64,000 nucleotides of DNA from JALCLA01 sp965653565. GTDB lineage: Bacteria > Pseudomonadota > Gammaproteobacteria > Xanthomonadales > Xanthomonadaceae. The notes under the pieces were generated by a model, which was given only the letters and a program-made list of their open reading frames with translations, searched no databases and was not told where the DNA came from. A program made the position numbers and the translations under genes. Position 1 is the first letter of the stretch, and each line of letters opens with the position of its first letter. The DNA is taken from assembly GCA_965653565.1 (NCBI GenBank), contig CBFHAI010000009.1:1-64000 (forward strand), read 5' to 3'. This document shows positions 49,490 to 57,900 of this stretch, one piece after another.

Positions 49490-51103
49490 ATGACCCCCTC
49501 CCAAGAGGCCCAAGCGGGCCGCCTGCCACGGCAAATCCCGTACATCATCGGCAACGAGGCGTGCGAGCGTTTCAGTTTCTATGGGATGCGCAACATCCTG
49601 GTGCCGTTCCTGATCGGCTCGATGCTGCTCGGCTACCTTCCTGCGGGATCGGAACGCGAAGGCGCGGCGAAGGACATCTTCCACAGCTTCGTGATCGGCG
49701 TGTATTTCTTCCCGCTGCTCGGCGGCTGGCTGTCCGATCGCTACTTCGGCAAGTACAACACCGTGCTGTGGTTCTCGCTGATCTATTGCGCCGGGCATGC
49801 CTGCCTGGCGCTGTTCGAATCGAACGCGACCGGCTTCTACACCGGTTTGTTCCTGATCGCGCTAGGTTCGGGCGGCATCAAGCCGCTGGTGGTCAGCTTC
49901 TGCGGCGACCAGTTCGATCAGAGCAACAAGAGCAAGGCGCGGGTGGTGTTCGACGCGTTCTACTGGATCATCAACTTCGGCTCGTTCTTCGCCTCGTTGC
50001 TGGCGCCGCTGTTCCTGCTGCACCTGGGCCCGGCGTGGGCGTTCGGTATCCCCGGCGTGTTGATGTTCATCGCCACGGTGATCTTCTGGGCCGGACGCAA
50101 AAAGTACGTCAACGTGCCGCCCTCCGGACCGGATCCGCACTCGTTCCTGCAAGTCGTGAACACGGTCTTGTGGCGGCGCGGGCGCGGCGCGGGCACCGCG
50201 ATCGCCACGCTCGGATGGGTGGCGGCGATTTCGATCATGGGGCTGTGGGCGTTCGGCGCGATCTCCGGCACGGCGTTGCTGCCGCAAGGCTGGGGTTTCG
50301 TGATCTGCGCCTGCCTGGCGCTCGGCGCGCTGATCGCCGGCACCGGCTGGGGTGCGTCGCTGCAACTGGAGCATGCGCGGGGCGTGCATCCGGACGTCGC
50401 GGTCGATGGCGTGCGCGCCGTGTTGCGCATCCTGATCGTGTTCGCGCTGGTCACGCCTTTCTGGTCGCTGTTCGATCAGAAGGCATCGACCTGGATCATC
50501 CAGGGCAACCAGATGCTCATTCCGCACGAGGCCTGGTGGTGGCCGAGCTGGCTGATCAAGAGCGCCGCGCAGATGCAGGCGCTCAATCCGCTCTTCGTGA
50601 TGCTGCTGATTCCCTTCAACAACATCGTGCTCTACCCGGCGCTGCGCCGGATGGGCTTCCAGGTCACCTCGCTGCGGCGGATGGGGTGGGGCATCGCGCT
50701 GTCGGCGGTGTCATGGGTCGCGGCCGGCGTCCTGCAGCTGTGGATCGACAGCGGCGCCGAGGTGTCGATCGCCTGGCAATCGCTGCCCTACCTGCTGTTG
50801 ACCTTCGGCGAAGTGCTGGTGTCGGCCACCGCGCTGGAATTCGCCTACAGCCAGGCACCGATGGCGATGAAGGGCGTGATCATGGCGTTCTGGTACCTGA
50901 CCAGCACCTTCGGCGGACTCTGGGTGCTGCTGACGAACGCGACCATCCGCAAGCCGGCGGTGATCGAGTGGATCACCGCACAGGGCTGGACCGAGAATGC
51001 CTTCCTGATGTTCTTTTTCGCCGGATTCGCGATGGTCGCGGCGCTCGCGTTCGCCGCCTATGCGCGCGTCTATCCGATGAAAGAGCATTACCGGGAGATC
51101 TGA
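49490..51103 (+). CDS. POT/PTR2 family proton-coupled peptide transporter
   Basis: A 537-residue inner-membrane transporter of the major facilitator superfamily with 12-14 helices. The POT signature ExxERFxxYG appears as NEACERFSFYGMR (about residues 22-35), and the second PTR2 motif as FDAFYWIINFGSFFASL. It imports di- and tripeptides with protons in characterised relatives. AAGGAAAGG precedes the ATG; the frame extends 34 codons upstream without support. It is divergent from the LysR remnant, which may once have regulated it. Confidence 0.94.
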   Translation: MTPSQEAQAGRLPRQIPYIIGNEACERFSFYGMRNILVPFLIGSMLLGYLPAGSEREGAAKDIFHSFVIGVYFFPLLGGWLSDRYFGKYNTVLWFSLIYCAGHACLALFESNATGFYTGLFLIALGSGGIKPLVVSFCGDQFDQSNKSKARVVFDAFYWIINFGSFFASLLAPLFLLHLGPAWAFGIPGVLMFIATVIFWAGRKKYVNVPPSGPDPHSFLQVVNTVLWRRGRGAGTAIATLGWVAAISIMGLWAFGAISGTALLPQGWGFVICACLALGALIAGTGWGASLQLEHARGVHPDVAVDGVRAVLRILIVFALVTPFWSLFDQKASTWIIQGNQMLIPHEAWWWPSWLIKSAAQMQALNPLFVMLLIPFNNIVLYPALRRMGFQVTSLRRMGWGIALSAVSWVAAGVLQLWIDSGAEVSIAWQSLPYLLLTFGEVLVSATALEFAYSQAPMAMKGVIMAFWYLTSTFGGLWVLLTNATIRKPAVIEWITAQGWTENAFLMFFFAGFAMVAALAFAAYARVYPMKEHYREI

Positions 51104-51509
51104 TAGGAGGTCATCCTGACGCGTCCGCTTCTGGCCGGAAGCGGGCGGAGACTTCGCGCGACGCACGTTTCCGCCGGTTTCGGAGATTGGCCCCCGACAA
51201 CGCAAGGCGCTGCTGAGCGCAGGATTTTGCCCGGCGCCCCGAGCTGTGTCTTGCCGTGGCCGTCGGTTCTGCGCTCCGGGTGGCGAGCCTGTGGGGCAGC
51301 TCGCCGTCTGCGATTTCGTTGGCATGGTGCAGCATGGCTCCTTCGAGGTTCGAGACGAGCGGCGTGTCGCCGTGCTCAAAACCGACCAGGTCGCGTGTGT
51401 CGATGCGACGGAACGGCGCATCGCACCGTCCTCGAATTGCCGACTTTCGTTCGGCATCGCTTACCGTTTCGTCGCCTGATTACCCTGTCCGCGCCCCCGG
51501 GAGATACGC
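51104..51509. other. Spacer, nothing recognised
   Basis: About 400 bp between two plus-strand genes. Open frames on both strands have no recognisable product and no ribosome site. It presumably carries the promoter of the downstream Sel1-type gene. Confidence 0.4.
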
Positions 51510-52175
51510 ATGAATCTGCGCCCGTTGCTTCTGACCGCCGTGTTAGCGCTGCCCTGTCTGGCCGAGGCACAAAGCCACGTCGAGCGACATCATCCGGATG
51601 TCACCTTTCGCCAGAAGGGGCTCGCCGCGCTCGACCGGGGTGAAGCTCAAGCGGCATTCGAGGCCTTCGAGCGCGCCGCTTACTTCGCCGACAAGGCAAG
51701 CCAAGCGCTGGTGGCCGAGATGTACTGGGCGGGACAAGGGGTGAGCCAAGACCGTGCACGGGCGTACGTATGGATGGACTTGGCGGCCGAACGCGGTTAC
51801 CCGTTGCTGCTCGGCAAGCGCGAACTCTATTGGCAACAACTGACCGCGGCCGAGCAAGGCCGGGCGCTGGAGGAAGGCCCGGCCGTGTTCGCGGAGTACT
51901 CCGACGACGTCGCCAAGCCACGCCTGGAGGACGTACTGCGTGCCGGCTTGAAGCAGTCTCCAGGCAGTCGGGTGGGGGCAAGTTCTGCGTTTGTCCACGT
52001 GATCACAAATTTCGGGCGCGGCTCGGTGGGAGCCTTGCAGGGCGTCAAACGCCCGCAGTACTACTCGCCGAAAGTGTGGAACCCGCACTACTACTGGGCG
52101 CAGACGGACTTGCCGTGGCACCAGCCCTTGGAAGGCCTCGTAGAAATCAAGCCGTTGTCGCCGTCCCATCCGTAG
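51510..52175 (+). CDS. Secreted Sel1-repeat-like protein
   Basis: A 221-residue protein with a signal peptide (LLLTAVLALPCLAEA, cleavage about residue 20). The region of about residues 35-95 has one to two Sel1-like helical repeats: GEAQAAFEAFERAAYFADKA and then MYWAGQGVSQDRARAYVWMD, the usual Y-x-x-G-x-G-V-x-x-D pattern. The C-terminal half is Pro/Tyr/Trp-rich and unrecognised (YYSPKVWNPHYYWAQTD). Sel1-type proteins usually mediate protein-protein contacts in the periplasm. GGAG is 7 bases before the ATG. Confidence 0.85.
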   Translation: MNLRPLLLTAVLALPCLAEAQSHVERHHPDVTFRQKGLAALDRGEAQAAFEAFERAAYFADKASQALVAEMYWAGQGVSQDRARAYVWMDLAAERGYPLLLGKRELYWQQLTAAEQGRALEEGPAVFAEYSDDVAKPRLEDVLRAGLKQSPGSRVGASSAFVHVITNFGRGSVGALQGVKRPQYYSPKVWNPHYYWAQTDLPWHQPLEGLVEIKPLSPSHP

Positions 52176-52291
52176 GTGTCCATCCCCGAGCGTTGATGTC
52201 CTGCAACGGATGCCGCGTTTCAACGCATGGCGAACTTGGCGTTGGCGCTGAACCGCATCGTGCTCAACGCAGTGGCACGGAAGTAAAGTCC

Positions 52292-52319
52292 GTCGGGAAG
52301 CCATAGCGGGCTCCCCGAC
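52292..52319. terminator. Hairpin between convergent genes
   Basis: The 11-bp stem GTCGGGAAGCC with GGCTCCCCGAC (one mismatch) spans 52292-52302 and 52309-52319, beside the stop of the hydrolase gene (52335, minus) and after the Sel1 gene (52175, plus). Confidence 0.5.
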
Positions 52320-52334
52320 AGACGTGCGACAGGA

Positions 52335-53105
52335 TTACTTCGCGACTGCGCGCGCTGCTTCGACAATCACCTTCGCAACTGCTTCCGGGCTCGAAACCAT
52401 GGGTACGTGACCGGTGGGCAATTCGATGGTGGCCGCGTTGATCTTCTTGGCAAGCGCGCGCTGTGCGCCGGGGTCGATCATGCGGTCCTGGCCGGCGACG
52501 ATGTACCACGACGGCTTATCCGTCCACGCGGCGACGGTCACGGGCTGCTCGAAGTTCGCGCCGCGCACCGGGCCTTGGGTCGCGTGGATCAGGTTCGCCT
52601 CCTCGGCACTCACATCTTGGGCGAAATCGCGCGTGATGGCGTCGGCAGGCAGGGTCAGGAAGCCATCGGCGTCGGCGATGAAGTGGGCGAACCCCGGAGG
52701 AGCCGGGAAGGCCGCGGTGTCAGCCGCCGAGTGGGCACCCAGCGTCGGCGCGAACGCCGCGACGTAGACCAGTGACTTCACTTTCTCATGGCCACCAGCT
52801 TGCGTGATGACCGCACCGCCCCACGAATGACCGACGAGTACGACCGGACCGGTGTGTGCATTGATGACGCGGTTGGCGGCGGCGACGTCGTCTTCGAGCG
52901 ACGTCAGCGGGTTCTGCACCGCGATCGCGTTCAAGCCTTCAGCCTGCAGCAACGGAATCACCTTGTTCCACGACGAGCCGTCTGCGAATGCGCCGTGCAC
53001 GAGGACCACGGTCGGACGCGTGTCGGCGGTCGAAGGCGTGGCGGCAGCCGCGTTGGCGCTCAGGCCGAGGGCGGAAGCGAGCAACAGCGGGGAGAGGATG
53101 TTCAT
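52335..53105 (-). CDS. Secreted alpha/beta hydrolase
   Basis: A 256-residue exported alpha/beta-hydrolase-6-type enzyme. The signal peptide is LLLASALGLSANAAA (cleavage about residue 22). Catalytic features: oxyanion-side HGAFADGSSW, nucleophile elbow GHSWGG, an Asp in GQDRMIDPG and a His in PTGHVPM. All three catalytic residues can be assigned. It is an esterase-like enzyme; the substrate is unknown. AAGGAG is 7 bases before the ATG. A ~185-bp spacer separates it from the next minus-strand gene. Confidence 0.92.
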   Translation of the reverse strand: MNILSPLLLASALGLSANAAAATPSTADTRPTVVLVHGAFADGSSWNKVIPLLQAEGLNAIAVQNPLTSLEDDVAAANRVINAHTGPVVLVGHSWGGAVITQAGGHEKVKSLVYVAAFAPTLGAHSAADTAAFPAPPGFAHFIADADGFLTLPADAITRDFAQDVSAEEANLIHATQGPVRGANFEQPVTVAAWTDKPSWYIVAGQDRMIDPGAQRALAKKINAATIELPTGHVPMVSSPEAVAKVIVEAARAVAK

Positions 53106-53289
53106 GGTGGAGCTCCTTGGATTCGAGGGGGCCGGGTCGTTCCCGGTGAGGCCACTATCCCTGAGTCAATCGCACGGAAGGTGTCGTAAAATCCGAAAAA
53201 CGTGACGTGGAGTCCAGACGTGACCGATCTGCGTATTTCAGTGCTGTGAAGCAGGTTGTTCAGCACGGCGTTCACCGTGTTCAATGCTC

Positions 53290-53490
53290 TTAAGCACTGA
53301 CGCCTGTAGCCGCAGTCACTGCCGGACTCAAGATTCCAATCTCCGCGTCGGACGCCCCTTCACTGCACTCGGTGCCGAACCAGTCGTAGAGCGTCCGACG
53401 ATGCTTCTTTCGTTGGCTGGCATTCTCAATGGAGCCGTACCCTCGCGCCGTCCACTGTTGACGGAGGTCTGCAAGGGTCGCGAAGGTCAA
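53290..53490 (-). CDS. Small hypothetical protein at end of the cassette
   Basis: A 66-residue predicted protein beginning TTG (MTFATLADLRQQW...) that overlaps the stop of the preceding gene by 4 bases (TTGA). The middle is basic (SQRKKHRRTLYDWFG). Third-position GC bias is moderate, consistent with coding. There is no family match I can name and no good ribosome binding site; coupling with the upstream gene would be needed. Confidence 0.35.
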   Translation of the reverse strand: MTFATLADLRQQWTARGYGSIENASQRKKHRRTLYDWFGTECSEGASDAEIGILSPAVTAATGVSA

Positions 53491-54998
53491 CCCCTGACGT
53501 GGCTGTCGCTCGGCTGAGATGGCAATGCGTCGAGCATGCCACGCAAATCCAGCGACTCATTCGAACCTACGAACACCAAGTGCGGCGGAAGCTGGTTTTG
53601 AAGCAGCCGGTGAATTCGTTCCACCACCGCGCGGTCAAAGCTCAATACGCCAAGCGGCACGGGGAATGCTAGACCCTCGCCGATGGGCGCATAAACGATC
53701 GCGGCGGCGACGCGCTGCGGCACCAGGAAGAGCTCTAGGCTTGCAGGCAGAGCCCCGTTGTCGGGGCGCGTAAGCCGACTCGGAAATTGTTTCTGCAGGT
53801 GTCGGGGTACTTTTCCCGTAGTCACTGGGTAAAGAGTTCGTGGCTCCTGGTTCTTGATACCGGGCGCCTGCGATTGGGATTCCTTTGCGAGGTGGGACAC
53901 CAGCTTGCCCAGCGCACGCGTCGATCCCCACGCCTCGCGCTGCGGCAGGCACCACACGACGGCGTTATCGGGTCGACTGCTTGGTGGCGCCAGACGCAAC
54001 GCGGAATCCAGGCGCTTGATGTTCTCGGCCAGGTACAGCGGACCAATGAGGCCAATGGTCGGTCGATCGGAGCGCATTTCGCCTGCGCGTGCGGCCATGT
54101 CGCGGAAATACCGGTGGATGCTTAGACCAGAACGCGTGGCGTATTCCTCCAAGTACTCCGCAGCCACGTGCAAGAGGGTGTCGTAAGCCGTGCTGTCCTC
54201 GCCACGGCGCGTGGTCTTAAGGGAGTCCAGATACGCCGCAACGCCGTGAACGACCTCGCTGCGATCCGAGACTTCATCGTGCGGCCGCCAGCTGGTCAGC
54301 ACCGGCTGCACATCTGCAGGTCGCTTGACGCTGACCGACGCAACCACTGGAACGACCGAGGAAAAGCGGTCCCCTGGCAACACATGGTCGACGGAATAAA
54401 GGGACATCCTAGCCGCCTCGGCCACGCTCTTATCTCGTCGATGAGCAATCTCCGGAAAGAACTTGCGAAACGACTGCGGCACCCGCCCTGATGCGTCAGC
54501 CACCAGCTTGGCGTCGCGCACTCGTATTTCGGGCAACGCCGTATCGAACTCCTCCAGGCGCTCCCACGCGCATGGCGCCAACGACAGCAAATCAAAGGCG
54601 GTCTTCTCGACGCGCTGGTGGATCTCGAACACCTGAGGGCGCTCGGCCTCCTTGAACAGATGGTATCCAGCGTCGGTCATGACTACCCGTCCGGCCGAGC
54701 GAGCGATGAAGCCGCGACTCTCTGCCTCATCGACAACAAACGCGAGTTCTACAGCGTTAAAGTCGAAGAAGGCAGCAATATCGTCTTCCCGCATGTCATC
54801 GCAGGCATGCAGAAGCCTCAGCAAGAACTCGGTTGTCAGCGAAACCTCGCCCAAGACCGCGACCTTATGTTTAACCTCGTACCGTCTGGCAGGTAGGAGT
54901 AGGTCATACACGTCAACGGGCACCGAGATGTCGTCATTCTGGCTTTCGTCCGACGATGATCGAGCACGCAAACTCAGCACAGGCCGCACGGTGCTCAT
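53487..54998 (-). CDS. Unrecognised cassette protein, winged-helix-like N terminus
   Basis: A 503-residue soluble protein starting MSTVRPVLSLRARSSSDESQ. Residues ~25-125 look like a winged helix: VSLTTEFLLRLLHACDDMRE, then FNAVELAFVVDEAESRGFIA and VVMTDAGYHLF. The rest is mixed alpha/beta with TIGLIGPLYLAENIKRLDSA and LELFLVPQRVAAAIVYAPIG; the alternating ‘GPLYL’ and ‘VVWCLPQREAW’ strands suggest an enzymatic or nucleotide-binding fold, but no HKD (PLD) or PD-ExK motif is visible. Its ATG overlaps the helicase stop by 4 bases, so it is an obligate operon partner. Function is unknown; in this context, probably an effector or adaptor of the cassette. Confidence 0.75.
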   Translation of the reverse strand: MSTVRPVLSLRARSSSDESQNDDISVPVDVYDLLLPARRYEVKHKVAVLGEVSLTTEFLLRLLHACDDMREDDIAAFFDFNAVELAFVVDEAESRGFIARSAGRVVMTDAGYHLFKEAERPQVFEIHQRVEKTAFDLLSLAPCAWERLEEFDTALPEIRVRDAKLVADASGRVPQSFRKFFPEIAHRRDKSVAEAARMSLYSVDHVLPGDRFSSVVPVVASVSVKRPADVQPVLTSWRPHDEVSDRSEVVHGVAAYLDSLKTTRRGEDSTAYDTLLHVAAEYLEEYATRSGLSIHRYFRDMAARAGEMRSDRPTIGLIGPLYLAENIKRLDSALRLAPPSSRPDNAVVWCLPQREAWGSTRALGKLVSHLAKESQSQAPGIKNQEPRTLYPVTTGKVPRHLQKQFPSRLTRPDNGALPASLELFLVPQRVAAAIVYAPIGEGLAFPVPLGVLSFDRAVVERIHRLLQNQLPPHLVFVGSNESLDLRGMLDALPSQPSDSHVRG

Positions 54999-57900
54999 AC
55001 GCCCCCCGCTTCTGTTCGCGCAGCACGCGCCCGTTGCGATTTCTTCGTCTTCTTCCGCTTGGGTCCGGGTTGCTCCAGCGCATTGAGCATCACTTTGCAA
55101 TCGAGAACCTGACCGGCACTAGTCTGAACCTCGGCATCGAACGCTTTGGCCACTTCGGCCATTGGGGACCCGGTCCGCCAATGGGTCTTGGCGCCTACGA
55201 TCACCAACCTGTCCTGAGCCCGGCTCAATGCGACATTGATGCGATTCTTCTTCGACATGAAGCCCGGCGCGATGGTCCTGGCGCCGTTGTCCAGCGGCCC
55301 ATCGGCGTTGTTCCTAACCAACGAGACAATCACTATCAGGTTCTGCTTGCCCTGGTAGCTGTCGATCGTATCGACCTTGATGGAACGACGCAGCACGTCT
55401 GGGAAATTTTCCGACTGCAACCGTCGCCACACGGCATCGCGTTGCGCAGCATAGGAGCAGATAATGCCGATCGTGGCATCGGTCACGCCGGTCTGGTCCA
55501 GCCAACTGAGGAAGCCGTCGTGTTCGGACCACTTCTTGAGTAGCGCGATGATGGTTTCGGTTTCCAGCGGGTTATGGAGGCTCGATGAACGCTCGGGCTT
55601 GCGCTGATAGCCCTCTGGCCCCGCAGCATCGGTTGATAGCCAAAGCAGCGGCTGCTCCAGTCCGAAAGCCATGCGGTTTGCCTCGACGAACGGGTCGGGG
55701 CGGCCGTGTTGCAACGCGCGGTCGTAGAACGCCGACGACACCAAACGTCCGATGGGCGGGAGCATTCGAAATTGTTTGTTGAGCGACGCGCCTGCTTGCC
55801 GTCCATACTCGGATTCGAACAGTCGCTCGAAGTCGCTCTTCTGCACTTGTTCGGCCGGAATCCCGAGCTCTTCGGCTAGCCCCTCGACGACTCCTTCAGG
55901 GTGCTGCGGCTCCAACTGTGCGTGATCTCCCACCAGCACAATCCATTTGCCCGATTGGATGGCCACCGCCAGCTCGCTGGCTGTGCAACGCGCAGCCTCG
56001 TCGATGACCACGAGGTCGAACATCGTCTTCGTTAAGCCCAAGGCCGAGCGTCCCAGTCCGACACACGTGCCGGCGACCACCTGCCGCGTACCCGCCAGGA
56101 AGGTCTCGAAAGTTCGCTGCCAAGTGGAGACCGATCCGACGATGTCTTCACCCAGGAGCGTCGCCTCGCGAAGCTTCTGCAACGCCGACGCCTTGCGGCC
56201 GTGTGGGGCGTTGTGAAGTAACCGCGTCAGAGATTCCTGCAACTGCTCGGCAGGGCTCGCAGCCACGTTCTCGTCGAGCCCATGTGACTGTAGCAATGCG
56301 CGTAGCGTGTCGCGTAACGAGTTCACGCGGTCCACTGCGTCTCCAGCCGACTCCAACGCAGAGATGCGTTCGGCAATCGGCTGCAGCGTCCGCTCGATCA
56401 GCAGCACGCGGTCCAGATCTGTCTCCTCCAGTCCGAGTGCTGTTGCAACCGGCAACAGGCGGGACCGAAGCGTTGCCGCAAAGCGCTCCTTGTAGGCGGC
56501 TTCAGCGCGTTGGACGTGGAAAGGGCGCAGGGCTTCGGAAACCGAGCCTTCGGATCCCACCCTAATCAAACTCAATTCGCCGCGATCGGGACCGAACAGC
56601 TTGAGCACAGCTTCGGCCGCATTGTTGACGGCTTCGTGGGATTGACTGGCCAACAGGACGTTGGCGGCCAAGTTGTTGGTGAGGACGTAATGAACCAGCG
56701 CACCGATGAACTGGGTCTTGCCCGTACCAGGGGGACCTTGCAGCAACCCCAACGGCCTGGATCGAAGGATCGTCGCGAACGCACTGACTTGGCGAGGATT
56801 GAGCCCATAGCGCTGCTCCAACGCGGCTTCGTCGACCGGGAGTTCGACTGTCTGCGGCACGGTCCTCAGGCTGGGCGTGAAGACGTCGATCAGGCGTGCA
56901 ATCGCCGAGCGCCCGCCCAGGATTCGCTGGACCGCACTCACCCGACGTTCGAGGCTGACGCTCTCGAATCGGCTCTCCAGCCTGACCCGACCTCCGTCCT
57001 GCAGCAGCGGGCCGCGGGCCGCATCCATCCAAGAATGAAATGCGAGAAAGTCTTCCGTCGTCACCCTCAGATCAGCATGGCCAATCTTTTGCCACTCGCC
57101 TTTGGAGCCCATGCGCCAGACCGTGACCGTGTCATCGCGATTGAAGTCGACGCTTCCCAAGGTCACCTGCACCGGGCATACATGACGCCCGGATCGGACG
57201 ATGCTCTCGCCCAGCACCGCCAGTTCCGTCTGCAACTCACTCTCCAGGTCCACGCTGCGCATCCACAAGCGACGCACGTCAATAGGTGGAACGACACCGC
57301 GTTCTGGATTCGCATCTCCAGCGAGGCGGTCCAACTCCTCCTCGACCGCCAGCGTCTCCAGGTGCCGCGGGTGACTGAGGTCGCTCGGCTTCGGGGGCGT
57401 GGGAGCGCGCCCCGCTCGGGCAACATCGGCAGCCACGAGCACGTCGCGCAGTGGGCCTAGACCGTGCGCCTTCTCCTCGACAACGATGGAGCCGTGGATT
57501 GATGAAACTTCGGTCCGCCGCAGGCCCGCGATCTGGCGCTGTGCAAGGTCGCGCCGGCTTCCGCGATCGGGCCGTCCATCCTGCGACAGCTCGATCCGCA
57601 GCTCCTCAGTGGCCCCGCGGATCACCCACTCATGATTCAGCTTCGACAGCCCGTAAGTCCCTTCGTCGGCGAGAAACTCGCCCATCGCTACCCCGATGAG
57701 CGAGATCGAGTACCGCGGTCCGGCTCCGCGAACGATCTGCGGCTCCAAAGCGACCTCGAGCGCCTCACGCAACGCAATGAGGGTTGCATTGGGGGGCGAA
57801 GCGTCACGCGACTCACTAATCGCCGAGATAATGCTGTCCCACCGTGGAATCTGGTCGCCGAATGGCGTAAGCAGCTCGAGCGCGATTTGCCCAACCGCAA

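Noticed and set aside
53487..54998. PLD-type nuclease partner, which would have made the cassette a Mokosh type I system
   Set aside because: No HxK(x)4D motif is visible anywhere in the protein.
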